Assembly (NCBI RefSeq): GCF_001651035.1
Contig: NZ_LXRG01000233.1
Location: 248,001 to 312,000, forward strand
Source of the DNA: Halomonas sp. ALS9
GTDB taxonomy: Bacteria; Pseudomonadota; Gammaproteobacteria; Pseudomonadales; Halomonadaceae
Direction of reading: 5' to 3'
Length of the DNA: 64,000 nucleotides
The notes under the pieces are model-generated. The model was not told the DNA's origin. It saw only the letters and a list, made by a program, of their open reading frames with translations, and searched no databases. Below are positions 1 through 9,504 of this stretch, in pieces (the stretch's first letter is position 1; each line of letters opens with the position of its first letter). Made by a program: the position numbers and the translations under genes.

Positions 1-1064
1 GGCAGGGCGAGTAGAAAGAGCGCGTCAATATTACTGAGGCGAGCGCGATCACCGCTGACATTAAGAGCAGTTTGCACGGCGTTGGAGACTGAGCTCTCAG
101 GGTTATAGCGTACGGCATTAGTGATTTCGCCACCCTGGCTATGCCACTCATTCCAGAAGGCTTCGCCTACGCGGCGGCCCCAGCCATTATCCGGTACCAT
201 CATCGACACTTGGCGGTGACCATCCTGCCATGCGCGGCGAGCGACCTGACGCGCTTCGTCTTCAGCTGAAAGGCCGTACTGGAACAGGCGCTGGGCTTGG
301 TTGCTATCGCCGCTGCCATAGTTGAGTGCCAGTGTCGGTAGTGGCACGCTGTCGCGCTGCTCTAGCTGAGTGACTTGATCTTTATCTAGCGGGCCAATAA
401 TCAGCTGTGCATTCATCTGCTGGGCGCGGTCATAAAGCTCATCCATCGAGTAGCGCGAGGTGTCCAGGAAGCTCAGCTCGACGTTGCCCCCTTTGACGTC
501 ATGGTGTTGACGCATGGCAGTGGCGATGGTGTTGGCGACACTGCTGAGTGGGCCTGATTCCGGCAAGGCAACGACGATACGGCTTATCGCCTGTCCTTCA
601 AGCTCAGGCAGGGTAACGCTAACGGCACCGCTGGGTTGATCGAGCGCCTCGCGAGCCCAGCGCTGACGCTCTTCAAGCCTCTCCTGCTGACTGGACTGCA
701 TCGGGAGTTCGTCGTCAAGCACTTGGGTGGCACGAAGCACAGCGCGCGGCTCATTCAAGGCGCGGGCGAGTTCGGAAAACAGCAGTGCCCAGCGTACCCG
801 ATCCGGCTCTGATAGCAGGCTTTCATCAATCCCGTCGGCGGTATCAAAGGCTCTCTCGCGCTCACCTTGGCGGGCCAGAATATTAGCTGCTTCCAGGCGC
901 GTTTTGGCGGCTTGTTCTGGCGCTTGCTGTTCGGCTTGGCTGAGTAGCTGGCCGGGGTCTTCATCGGGCGCACGATCTACCACGCTAGGTGATTGCATCG
1001 CACAGCCAGCAACCAGAAATGCCATGAGGGCCGCGGTGAGTAAGCCACGTAATGACTGTTTCAT
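1..1064 (-). CDS. lpoA: LpoA/LppC-type lipoprotein activator of penicillin-binding protein (C-terminus outside window)
   Basis: About 354 N-terminal residues are visible; the gene runs off the left edge. The start ATG at 1062-1064 follows a strong AAGGAAGGA ribosome site. Residues 1-21 form a lipoprotein signal with lipobox LVAGC (Cys21) and Ala at +2, which predicts outer-membrane sorting. A helical TPR-like N-terminal part is followed by a periplasmic-binding-protein-like domain starting near 'ISRIVVALPESGPLSSVA'. In the family this outer-membrane lipoprotein stimulates the class A peptidoglycan synthase PBP1a. It is divergent from rsmI, the arrangement of yraM/yraL in E. coli, which supports the call. 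Family is secure; partner activity is inferred. Confidence 0.88.
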   Translation of the reverse strand, partial: MKQSLRGLLTAALMAFLVAGCAMQSPSVVDRAPDEDPGQLLSQAEQQAPEQAAKTRLEAANILARQGERERAFDTADGIDESLLSEPDRVRWALLFSELARALNEPRAVLRATQVLDDELPMQSSQQERLEERQRWAREALDQPSGAVSVTLPELEGQAISRIVVALPESGPLSSVANTIATAMRQHHDVKGGNVELSFLDTSRYSMDELYDRAQQMNAQLIIGPLDKDQVTQLEQRDSVPLPTLALNYGSGDSNQAQRLFQYGLSAEDEARQVARRAWQDGHRQVSMMVPDNGWGRRVGEAFWNEWHSQGGEITNAVRYNPESSVSNAVQTALNVSGDRARLSNIDALFLLAL

Positions 1065-1178
1065 GTATCCTTCCTTAGGTTTCCATTTGCGCTGTCGCTG
1101 CTTGTCAGCGATTGACCAAGCCACTGCACAAGCATAGCGCACCAGCAGGGCAAGCCATCAACGAATTGAGAGTCAACA

Positions 1179-2036
1179 ATGACAGACGATAATCCGGGCA
1201 CATTGTACGTGGTTGCTACGCCAATTGGGAATTTGGATGACTTAACCGCGCGTGCCGCTCGGGTGTTAGGACAAGTTTCGCGCATTGCAGCTGAAGATAC
1301 CCGTCATAGTGGGCGCCTGTTGGCGCACTTGGGGCTGAATAAACCCATGCTCTCTTTGCACGAGCACAACGAAGCGCGCCGAGTGGATACCTTGGATAGT
1401 TATCTTGCTGCAGGTGAAGATATTGCGCTGATCAGCGATGCCGGAACACCGCTAATTAGTGATCCTGGCTTTGTATTGGTGCGTGAGTTACGGGCGCGCA
1501 ATCGCCATATCGTGCCCATCCCGGGGCCTTGTGCGCTGATTACTGCGCTTTCAGGCGCGGGTTTGCCGACAGACCGCTTTGTGTTTGCGGGTTTTCTACC
1601 CGCCAAGCCAGGTGCGCGCCGCCAGGCGTTAGAGGGTTGGAAAACCCGCGAAGAGACGTTGGTATTTTATGAATCGCCTCACCGTATCGTGCATACCCTT
1701 GAGGCGCTTCAGGAACAAATGGCGGATCGCGATGTGGTATTGGCGCGTGAACTGACCAAAACTTTCGAAACGTTTCTGCACGGCACGCCTGCGTCGCTAT
1801 TGGCGCAATTGACGGCTGATCCCAATCAGGCCCGCGGCGAATTTGTGGTGATTGTCGCTGGTGCCCCGCCGGTCGAGCAGAGTGAGCATCAGGCTATATC
1901 GGCGGAAGCGCTGTTAGAAACACTGTTGGCCGAGGGGGTTGGCGTTAAGCAGGGCGCTGCGATTGCCGCGCGAATGCTCGGTGGCCGTAAGCAAGTCTGG
2001 TACGCTCGTTTGCAAGCAATTAAAGGTGAGCATTGA
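1179..2036 (+). CDS. rsmI: 16S rRNA (cytidine1402-2'-O)-methyltransferase RsmI
   Basis: 285 residues, the usual family length. It uses S-adenosylmethionine to 2'-O-methylate C1402 in the decoding centre of 16S rRNA; the partner modification of the same base (N4) is made by RsmH, encoded just downstream. Tetrapyrrole-methylase-type motifs are visible: 'VVATPIGNLDDLT' near the N-terminus, 'AEDTRHSGRLL', 'DAGTPLISDPGF' and 'PIPGPCALITALSG'. A GAGAG ribosome site lies upstream of the ATG. The 114-nt gap to the divergent lpoA presumably holds both promoters, but I cannot pick them confidently. Confidence 0.95.
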   Translation: MTDDNPGTLYVVATPIGNLDDLTARAARVLGQVSRIAAEDTRHSGRLLAHLGLNKPMLSLHEHNEARRVDTLDSYLAAGEDIALISDAGTPLISDPGFVLVRELRARNRHIVPIPGPCALITALSGAGLPTDRFVFAGFLPAKPGARRQALEGWKTREETLVFYESPHRIVHTLEALQEQMADRDVVLARELTKTFETFLHGTPASLLAQLTADPNQARGEFVVIVAGAPPVEQSEHQAISAEALLETLLAEGVGVKQGAAIAARMLGGRKQVWYARLQAIKGEH

Positions 2037-2069
2037 GGCAAGTCGAGGGCGCTGGTATGCTTGCCGCCG

Positions 2070-2434
<365 letters not shown>

Positions 2435-2450
2435 CCCCCATTTCCACATT

Positions 2451-2475
2451 AGGGCGTGCACGCACGCTCTTTATT
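2451..2475 (+). terminator. Rho-independent terminator of rnpB
   Basis: AGGGCGTG (2451-2458) pairs with CACGCTCT (2463-2470) as an 8-bp stem with one G-U pair and a CACG loop, followed by TTTATT. It lies 16 nt after the P1 helix of RNase P RNA and should end that transcript. Because it also sits 33 nt before rsmH, the dcw cluster needs either read-through or a promoter inside the 2471-2507 gap. Confidence 0.75.
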
Positions 2476-2507
2476 ACGTTGCTTCTAACATCTTGTGTGA
2501 GAAAAAA

Positions 2508-3464
2508 ATGCCTTCTCCTGACGCTGAACAGGTTGCTTCCCGCTTTCGCCATACCAGCGTATTACTGGAGGGTGCTGTCGATGCCCTGGTTCATGATGCG
2601 CAGGGCGTCTATTTAGACGGTACGTTTGGGAGAGGCGGGCACTCACGGGTTATCCTTGATCGTCTGGACGCCCAGGGCCAGCTATTGGCTATGGATCGTG
2701 ACCCCCAGGCGATTGCCGCTGCCGCTGAAATAGTCGATCCACGCTTCCTGATTACCCAGCGCGAATTTGCCCAGCTAGCCGAGTTTGCTCGTGAACAAGG
2801 CGTGTTCGGCAAGCTTTCTGGGGTGCTGCTGGATGTCGGCGTTTCTTCTCCTCAGCTTGATGATCCCGAGCGCGGTTTCAGCTTTATGCGCGATGGCCCG
2901 TTGGATATGCGTATGGATCCTACCCAGGGGCAAAGCGTGGCTGATTTTCTGGCCCGTGCCAGTGAAGCAGATATTGCCTACGTGTTTAAAACCTATGGCG
3001 AAGAGCGCTACGCCAAGCGATTGGCCCGTGCCGTAGTGACGCGTCGGGTCGAGAAGCCGTTTACCCATACGGTGGATTTGGCTGAAGTGTTAAAAATTGC
3101 CCACCCCGCTTGGGAGAAGGGTCGTCACCCGGCGACCAAGGCGTTTCAGGGCCTGCGTATTTTCGTCAACGGCGAGTTGGAACAGTTAGACAGTGCTTTA
3201 GAGGCTGCGCTTGAGGCGTTGGCACCGGGTGGACACTTAGTGGTTATCAGCTTTCACTCGCTAGAAGATCGCCGTGTGAAACGCTTTATTCGTCACCATG
3301 TGCGCGGCGATACTGATCTGCCGCGTGGGGTGCCTATTCGCGACGATCAACTGAATCGGCGGCTTGAAGCACTGGGCAAAGGCGTGCGGCCCAGCGATGA
3401 GGAGGTAGATGCCAACCCTCGTGCTCGCAGTGCCGTCATGCGGGCTGCACGCAAACGGATGTAA
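2508..3464 (+). CDS. rsmH: 16S rRNA (cytosine1402-N4)-methyltransferase RsmH (MraW)
   Basis: 318 residues from ATG 2508; an upstream in-frame start at 2364 lies inside rnpB and the extra residues have no family match, so I chose 2508. The family start is recognisable in 'FRHTSVLLEGAVDALV'. SAM-binding signature 'YLDGTFGRGGHSRVIL', then 'GVLLDVGVSSPQLDDPERGFSF' and 'HPATKAFQGLRIFVN'. It N4-methylates C1402 of 16S rRNA. First gene of the dcw cluster here; mraZ, normally just upstream, is missing. The ribosome site is weak (GAGAA). Confidence 0.96.
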   Translation: MPSPDAEQVASRFRHTSVLLEGAVDALVHDAQGVYLDGTFGRGGHSRVILDRLDAQGQLLAMDRDPQAIAAAAEIVDPRFLITQREFAQLAEFAREQGVFGKLSGVLLDVGVSSPQLDDPERGFSFMRDGPLDMRMDPTQGQSVADFLARASEADIAYVFKTYGEERYAKRLARAVVTRRVEKPFTHTVDLAEVLKIAHPAWEKGRHPATKAFQGLRIFVNGELEQLDSALEAALEALAPGGHLVVISFHSLEDRRVKRFIRHHVRGDTDLPRGVPIRDDQLNRRLEALGKGVRPSDEEVDANPRARSAVMRAARKRM

Positions 3465-3466
3465 AT

Positions 3467-3808
3467 GTGATCATGAGCATGGATCGGATTGAGCAGTGGG
3501 CAACCACGCTACGCGCCGAATGGCCTTTCAGGCTGCGTCTACGCACCTGGCCGGTAGTTATTATACTGTTGTTTCTACTCTGTATGGCTTCTGGGCTAGG
3601 CGTAGTCGTCACTACCCATATGACGCGGGTTCAATTTGCTCAGTTGCAACAGCTGGAGCAAGAAGAGAATCAGCTGCAAACGGAGTGGGGACAGCTGCTG
3701 CTTGAGGAGGGCGCATGGTCAACGCCTGCCCGCATTGAACAAATCGCTACTGACCGACTGGGTATGCGAATTCCCGATGTCCATGATGTTGAGGTGATTC
3801 GGCCATGA
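3467..3808 (+). CDS. ftsL: Cell division protein FtsL
   Basis: About 113 residues, a bitopic inner-membrane protein: short cytoplasmic N-terminus with basic residues, a transmembrane segment at about residues 28-50 ('WPVVIILLFLLCMASGLGVV'), then a periplasmic coiled coil ('LQQLEQEENQLQTEWGQLLLEE'). FtsL forms the FtsQLB complex that licenses septal peptidoglycan synthesis by FtsWI. The start is ambiguous: GTG 3467 has a GGAT at suitable spacing, while ATG 3473 and 3479 are alternatives. Its stop overlaps the ftsI start (ATGA), suggesting translational coupling. Confidence 0.92.
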   Translation: MIMSMDRIEQWATTLRAEWPFRLRLRTWPVVIILLFLLCMASGLGVVVTTHMTRVQFAQLQQLEQEENQLQTEWGQLLLEEGAWSTPARIEQIATDRLGMRIPDVHDVEVIRP

Positions 3809-5511
3809 GGAGCGAACGTCGAGGCGGTACCTCGCGTCAGGCTCCGATTGCGCCCCCTCTCGGCGGCGGGCGGTTCGTGTTTATTTTGCTTGCGATTGCT
3901 CTGGCATCAGCTATTTTGATTGGCCGCATTACACTGCTTCAGGTCATCGATCGCCCCTTTCTGCAAAGCCAGGGCGATGCGCGGACTCTCCGCCATGAAA
4001 CCATCCCTGCCCACCGCGGCATGATTACCGATCGTAATGGCGAGCCATTGGCGATTTCCACTCCAGTGGTAACCATTTGGGCCAATCCACAAGAACTTCC
4101 CGAAGATGCTATTCAGCGCGTTATGTTGGCCCAAGCGCTGGGTATGACATTGAGCGATTTTGAATCTCGGGTGGCGCGCTTTAGTGAGCATGAATTTATG
4201 TATTTGCGTCGCCAGATGACGCCTGCGGCGGCCCAGCAGATTCTTAATCTGCGCACGCCCGGCGTTTATCCGCAGCGTGAATATAAGCGCTACTATCCCG
4301 CCGGTGAGGTCGCCGCCCAGTTGCTGGGGGTGACCAACGTTGATGATGTCGGTCAGGAGGGTTTAGAGCTCTCTTACCAGCCTTACTTAGCGGGTCACCC
4401 AGGCCAGCGGCGGGTTATTAAAGATCGCCGCGGACGCCTAGTGCGCGAGCTGGGCGTCATTAATGAAGCCCAGCCGGGGGGGGAGCTTACCTTGGCTATT
4501 GATCAGCGTATTCAATATATGGCCTACCGTGAGCTGCGTGCCGCGGTGGCTGAGAATGATGCTGATGGTGGTGTGCTGGTGATGATGGATGCGCGCACGG
4601 GAGAAGTGTTGGCCATGGCTAATTTGCCCTCCTATAACCCCAATAATCGGGCGGGCATTGACCCGCGCGGATTACGTAATCAAGCGCTGGTGGATGTATT
4701 TGAGCCAGGTTCAGTTATGAAACCGCTGGCCATGGCCGCCGTATTAGAAAGTGGCGTTGTGGATCGGAACGCTGTCGTGGACACTTCTCCGGGTTGGATG
4801 CGGCTGGATCAGTTCACCATTCGCGATTTCCGTAATTATGGTGAACTTGATCTGCCCGGCATTTTGGAGAAATCGTCGAATGTCGGTATGTCCCGCCTGG
4901 CACTGCAATTAAGCGATACGGCAATTTGGGAAAAGTATCATCAGCTAGGGCTGGGGCAAGCGCTCGGAACCGGTTTTCCAGGCGAGTCTACGGGCAGTCT
5001 ACCTGCGCCAGTTCGCTGGTCGCGGAGCGAGCGGGCGACTCTCTCCTATGGTTATGGGCTGTCGGTTTCAGCGGTGCAACTGGCCAGTGCATACACGGCG
5101 TTAGCCAATGATGGCGTGCGCTTGCCACCTTCACTGCTGCGCCTTTCTGAACCGCCCCAAGGCATTCCTGCTATATCGCCGTCGGTTGCTAATGACCTGC
5201 TAAATATTCTCGAAACCTCGGTAGCCGCTTATACCGGTGGACGGCGAGCCCGTGTAGAGGGCTATCGTGTGGGAGGTAAAACGGGCACGGTGCGTAAAAT
5301 AGGCCAGCAAGGCTATACCACCGATGCTTACCGCAGCGTTTTTGCCGGGATTGCGCCCATCTCGGATCCGCGCATTGTCACTGTAGTAATGATTGATCAC
5401 CCCAAAGCAGGCGAGTTCTACGGCGGCGCCGTCGCGGCGCCGGTTTTTTCCAGTGTGACAGGGAATGCTTTACGCTTGTTGGATGTTCCGCCGGATCATG
5501 AGGCGGAGTAG
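3805..5511 (+). CDS. ftsI: Peptidoglycan D,D-transpeptidase FtsI (PBP3)
   Basis: 568 residues, class B penicillin-binding protein of the divisome. One N-terminal membrane anchor (about 22-45), a PBP dimerisation domain, then the transpeptidase domain with all three active-site motifs: SVMK with nucleophile Ser303, SSN at 357-359 and KTG at 492-494. It cross-links septal peptidoglycan, working with FtsW, encoded 5.4 kb downstream. Overlaps ftsL by 4 nt and is followed after 17 nt by murE, whose GGAG ribosome site lies in that gap. Confidence 0.97.
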   Translation: MRSERRGGTSRQAPIAPPLGGGRFVFILLAIALASAILIGRITLLQVIDRPFLQSQGDARTLRHETIPAHRGMITDRNGEPLAISTPVVTIWANPQELPEDAIQRVMLAQALGMTLSDFESRVARFSEHEFMYLRRQMTPAAAQQILNLRTPGVYPQREYKRYYPAGEVAAQLLGVTNVDDVGQEGLELSYQPYLAGHPGQRRVIKDRRGRLVRELGVINEAQPGGELTLAIDQRIQYMAYRELRAAVAENDADGGVLVMMDARTGEVLAMANLPSYNPNNRAGIDPRGLRNQALVDVFEPGSVMKPLAMAAVLESGVVDRNAVVDTSPGWMRLDQFTIRDFRNYGELDLPGILEKSSNVGMSRLALQLSDTAIWEKYHQLGLGQALGTGFPGESTGSLPAPVRWSRSERATLSYGYGLSVSAVQLASAYTALANDGVRLPPSLLRLSEPPQGIPAISPSVANDLLNILETSVAAYTGGRRARVEGYRVGGKTGTVRKIGQQGYTTDAYRSVFAGIAPISDPRIVTVVMIDHPKAGEFYGGAVAAPVFSSVTGNALRLLDVPPDHEAE

Positions 5512-5528
5512 CTTTTTAAGGAGATGGC

Positions 5529-7022
5529 ATGACGCTGAGTCCAGACGATGTTTTAGCGGCGCTCAAGCAAGTATGGCCCAAGTCACCACTGCCCGCCGAC
5601 CTGCCTAAGCTGCCAAATCAGGTGCGTATTGAAATGAACTCCCGCAAGCTGACGCCGGGGGATATTTTTGTTGCCGTGCCGGGCAGCCAGCGTGACGGTC
5701 GCGACTTTATCGAGCAAGCGCTTGAGGCTGGCGCTGCGCTTATTTTAGCGCAAGGGACGCACAGCGATGTGCTGCTTGAGGGGCAAGTGTTGAAGTTACC
5801 ACATTTGTCGTCGCGTTTAGGGGAACTAGGGCGGGCACTTTTTAAGGTGCCGCGTGATCTGGAAGTGATTGCGGTGACGGGCACTAACGGTAAAAGCTCG
5901 GTCACTCACTATATCGCTGCCCTTAGCGAAGCGTTGGGAACGCCTGCGGGTCTTGTCGGTACCTTAGGAGTGGGGCGCCCTGGTGAGTTAAGCGATAGTG
6001 GCTTAACCACGCCCGGCCCCCTGGCGCTGCAAGCAACGCTGGGTGAGTTGGCACAGCAAGGGGTAAGACGTGTTGCCTTGGAAGCCTCTTCTCACGCCCT
6101 GGATCAGTACCGCTTGGAAGCGGTCAGCGTCAGTGTGGGAGTATTCACCAACCTGACTCGTGACCATTTGGATTACCACGGCAGCATGGCTGCCTACGCC
6201 GCTTCAAAGGCCAAGTTGTTTAGACGCTCTGAGCTTAGCTTGGCGGTGGTCAACGGTGATGATCCCTTGGCGCGTTTAATGCTAGCCGGCTGTAGCAACC
6301 GCGTACGTGTGCTGGCCACCGGCCAAGATGAAGCCGTGACACTGCGAGTGCTGGACTGTCAGACGTTTGGTCAGGGTCAGCAGGCGATGATTGCGACCCC
6401 CGACGGCGAGAAAATGCTGCGCCTAAATTTAATGGGGCGCTTTAATTTAGATAATGTGCTGTTGGCGATGGCCGTGCTGTACGGATTAGGTGAACCGCTT
6501 GATGCGCTGTTTGAAGCAGCGACATCGCTTACGCCGGTGCCGGGTCGTATGGAGCTGTATGCCGATGTTGGTGCTCCCAGCGTAGTGGTCGATTACGCCC
6601 ACACGCCGGACGCCCTGAAGAGCGCCCTACAGGCGCTACGCGCTCACCTGGGCGATGCAGGTCAACTATGGTGCGTATTTGGCTGCGGCGGTGAACGCGA
6701 TACAGGTAAACGCGCCGAAATGGCTAAGGCCGCCGAACAGTTGGCGGATCACATCGTGGTTACCGATGATAACCCGCGCCACGAGGCCGCTGCGCAAATC
6801 CGTGAGCAAATTTTGGCGGGCTTCTCGGCTAACGCGCAGCCCATTGAAATTGGTGATCGCCGCGAGGCTGTGGCAGCAGCCATTAAACAAGCTGGCGCCC
6901 AGGATGTAGTGCTGATCGCTGGTAAAGGCCATGAGGCGTATCAGGAGATTGATAGCGTGCGCCACCCCTTCAGCGATGGCGAAGAGATTCAGCGCGCCTT
7001 GGCCCTGCGGAGAGCCCAATAA
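5529..7022 (+). CDS. murE: UDP-MurNAc-L-Ala-D-Glu:meso-diaminopimelate ligase MurE
   Basis: 497 residues, cytoplasmic Mur ligase adding the third residue of the peptidoglycan stem peptide. The ATP-binding motif TGTNGKSS begins near residue 117. The DNPR motif (414-417) is the signature for meso-diaminopimelate rather than lysine, as expected in Gram-negatives. 'LEASSHALDQYRL' and 'VFTNLTRDHLDYHGS' are typical MurE sequences. The stop TAA overlaps the murF start (TAATG), indicating tight coupling. Confidence 0.97.
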   Translation: MTLSPDDVLAALKQVWPKSPLPADLPKLPNQVRIEMNSRKLTPGDIFVAVPGSQRDGRDFIEQALEAGAALILAQGTHSDVLLEGQVLKLPHLSSRLGELGRALFKVPRDLEVIAVTGTNGKSSVTHYIAALSEALGTPAGLVGTLGVGRPGELSDSGLTTPGPLALQATLGELAQQGVRRVALEASSHALDQYRLEAVSVSVGVFTNLTRDHLDYHGSMAAYAASKAKLFRRSELSLAVVNGDDPLARLMLAGCSNRVRVLATGQDEAVTLRVLDCQTFGQGQQAMIATPDGEKMLRLNLMGRFNLDNVLLAMAVLYGLGEPLDALFEAATSLTPVPGRMELYADVGAPSVVVDYAHTPDALKSALQALRAHLGDAGQLWCVFGCGGERDTGKRAEMAKAAEQLADHIVVTDDNPRHEAAAQIREQILAGFSANAQPIEIGDRREAVAAAIKQAGAQDVVLIAGKGHEAYQEIDSVRHPFSDGEEIQRALALRRAQ

Positions 7023-8374
7023 TGCACTGGAGTCTTGGTCAAATTGCCGCGGCGCTCGGCATTATGGCGCCGCCAGAAAGTGCTCAGTTAACTATTTCCT
7101 CAGTGATTACCGATAGCCGTAAAATTGCGCCAGGTTGCCTGTTTATTGCCTTAAAGGGTGCCAATTTTGACGGTCATGATTTTGTTGATCGCGCCCACGC
7201 GCTGGGCGCGGTGGCGGCGTTGGTCGACACGCCTGTGGTCAGCGACCTACCCCAACTGGTGTGCCCCGATACGCGCTTGGCCCTAGGGCAGCTTGCCGGT
7301 GCACACCGGCGCGCATGGCAGGGGGCCCTGGTGGCGGTCACCGGCAACAGCGGTAAAACCACTGTTAAGGAGATATGCGCTGCACTGCTGGCGCCTCTAG
7401 GTGAGGTGTTAGCGACGGAAGGAAATCTGAACAATGATTTCGGCGCGCCGCTGACCTTATTGCGTTTGCGACAGCAACATAACGCCGCCGTGATAGAGCT
7501 GGGTGCTAATCATTTGGGAGAGATCGCTTGGACAGCGCCACTGGCACAGCCCGATATTGCGATTATTACCAACGTGACCGGCGCCCATGTGGGTGAGTTT
7601 GGCGGTATGGGTCAGATCGCCCAGGCGAAAAGTGAACTGCTAGCCGGGCTGAGTGAGCAGGGGTCGGCCATATTGAATCGTGATGATCACTACTACGCTT
7701 TTTGGGCCTCGCGCGCGGCGCCAAGGCGAGTCGTCAGCTTTGGCTTTCATCCCCAGGCCGATGTGAGCGCCTCAGCGCTTTCCTGTGATCCTCAAGGGCG
7801 GTATGCTTTCACGCTACTGCAGCATGGTCAGGCACTGGGCCAAGTGCGTTTACCACTACTCGGTAAGCATAATGTTAGTAATGCCTTGGCTGCTGCCGCG
7901 GCAGCATTAGCACTGGGGGTGTCGGCAGAGCAGGTTATTGCGCGCCTGGAAACCTTGCAAGCGCTAGCCGGCAGACTGGTCGTGGTGCCTGGTTTGCGGG
8001 GTGCCAAGTTGCTGGATGACACTTACAATGCCAACCCTGGGGCGGTCAAAGCAGCCTTGGATACGCTGGCGAGTTTCCCAGCCCCACGCTGGTGTGCGTT
8101 AGGCGCAATGGGCGAGCTGGGGGCCGAGACGGCAGCGCTGCACGCGGAAATCGGCCGCTATGCCGCTGAGCTAGGGATTGATGAGCTATTGACGCTGGGC
8201 GACGCCGCACGCGCTGCCAGCGAGGCCTTTGGTCGTGGGCTGCATTTTAACGATCACGAGGCGCTAACGCGCCATGTCATTAATACTTTGCCGCCGGACA
8301 CCACACTGCTGGTGAAAGGGTCGCGCAGTGCGGGCATGGAACATGTCATTAATGCACTGCGTTCGGATAAATAA
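7022..8374 (+). CDS. murF: UDP-MurNAc-tripeptide:D-Ala-D-Ala ligase MurF
   Basis: 450 residues, the last cytoplasmic Mur ligase, adding D-Ala-D-Ala made by Ddl (14662-15603). ATP loop VTGNSGKTT starts near residue 106; 'EGNLNNDFGAPLTLL', 'VIELGANHLGEI' and 'LLDDTYNANPGAVKAAL' are family motifs. Overlaps murE; the following mraY starts 14 nt later. Confidence 0.97.
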   Translation: MHWSLGQIAAALGIMAPPESAQLTISSVITDSRKIAPGCLFIALKGANFDGHDFVDRAHALGAVAALVDTPVVSDLPQLVCPDTRLALGQLAGAHRRAWQGALVAVTGNSGKTTVKEICAALLAPLGEVLATEGNLNNDFGAPLTLLRLRQQHNAAVIELGANHLGEIAWTAPLAQPDIAIITNVTGAHVGEFGGMGQIAQAKSELLAGLSEQGSAILNRDDHYYAFWASRAAPRRVVSFGFHPQADVSASALSCDPQGRYAFTLLQHGQALGQVRLPLLGKHNVSNALAAAAAALALGVSAEQVIARLETLQALAGRLVVVPGLRGAKLLDDTYNANPGAVKAALDTLASFPAPRWCALGAMGELGAETAALHAEIGRYAAELGIDELLTLGDAARAASEAFGRGLHFNDHEALTRHVINTLPPDTTLLVKGSRSAGMEHVINALRSDK

Positions 8375-8388
8375 GGTAAACGCCGTTC

Positions 8389-9471
8389 ATGTTACTTCAC
8401 TTGGCGAATTTTCTGTCGCAGTACCAAACTGATTTTCAGGTAGTCAACTATTTAACCCTGCGCGTGATTTTAGGCGCTCTCACATCGTTAATGCTCTGCT
8501 TGTGGCTGGGGCCATGGATGATTCGGCGCCTGGTCGAAGGGCAAATCGGTCAGTCAGTACGTGACGATGGTCCTCAATCCCACCTTTCAAAAGCGGGTAC
8601 GCCCACCATGGGTGGGGCAATGATTATATTGGCGATTGCCATTAGCACCTTGCTCTGGGGTGACTTAACCAATCTTTATATCTGGGTGGTGCTGGGCGTA
8701 ACCATAGGCTTTGGCGCCATTGGTTGGGTCGATGATTACCGCAAAGTCGTTGAGAAAAACCCGCGTGGTTTACCTGCAAAGTGGAAATATTTTTGGCAAT
8801 CGGTCGTTGGTCTTGGCGCTGCTGTGCTGCTCTATTTAACCGCGTCGTCGCCCGTTGAAACCAGTCTGTTAGTACCGCTTTTCAAAGAGGTCGCGCTGCC
8901 GCTGGGCTTGTTGTATATCGTTCTATCGTATTTTGTGATCGTGGGCAGCTCGAATGCGGTTAATTTAACCGATGGCCTTGATGGCCTAGCCATTATGCCC
9001 ACGGTGCTGGTCGCCATGGGCTTATCGGTATTTGCCTACGCGAGTGGTAATACGGTTTTTGCCACCTATCTACACATTCCCTTTATTGCCGGTACCGGCG
9101 AGTTGGCGGTTTTTTGCGCCACCATTGCCGGTGCCGGGCTTGGTTTCTTATGGTTCAACACTTACCCCGCTCAGGTCTTTATGGGGGATGTGGGCGCTTT
9201 GGCGCTAGGGGCTGCGCTGGGCGTGGTGGCGGTTATCGTGCGTCAGGAAATTGTGCTGTTTATCATGGGCGGTATTTTTGTCATGGAGACGGTGTCGGTC
9301 ATTCTTCAAGTGGGTTCCTATAAGCTCACTGGTCGACGCATCTTCCGTATGGCGCCTTTGCACCATCACTATGAATTGAAAGGCTGGCCTGAACCGCGGG
9401 TTATCGTGCGTTTTTGGATTATTACCGTGGTGTTGGTGCTACTTGGCCTCGCAACGCTCAAAATTCGTTAA
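8389..9471 (+). CDS. mraY: Phospho-MurNAc-pentapeptide transferase MraY
   Basis: 360 residues, polytopic inner-membrane enzyme (about ten hydrophobic segments). It transfers phospho-MurNAc-pentapeptide to undecaprenyl phosphate, forming lipid I. Visible signatures: 'GWVDDYRKV', 'GSSNAVNLTDGLDGLA', 'PAQVFMGDVGALALG' and the C-terminal 'APLHHHYELKGWPE', which carry the catalytic Asp residues and the His motif of the family. Its product is the substrate of MurG, encoded downstream in the same cluster. Confidence 0.97.
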   Translation: MLLHLANFLSQYQTDFQVVNYLTLRVILGALTSLMLCLWLGPWMIRRLVEGQIGQSVRDDGPQSHLSKAGTPTMGGAMIILAIAISTLLWGDLTNLYIWVVLGVTIGFGAIGWVDDYRKVVEKNPRGLPAKWKYFWQSVVGLGAAVLLYLTASSPVETSLLVPLFKEVALPLGLLYIVLSYFVIVGSSNAVNLTDGLDGLAIMPTVLVAMGLSVFAYASGNTVFATYLHIPFIAGTGELAVFCATIAGAGLGFLWFNTYPAQVFMGDVGALALGAALGVVAVIVRQEIVLFIMGGIFVMETVSVILQVGSYKLTGRRIFRMAPLHHHYELKGWPEPRVIVRFWIITVVLVLLGLATLKIR

Positions 9472-9504
9472 TGCATGTGGGCATGAGGCGAGAAGGAGCC
9501 TGTG

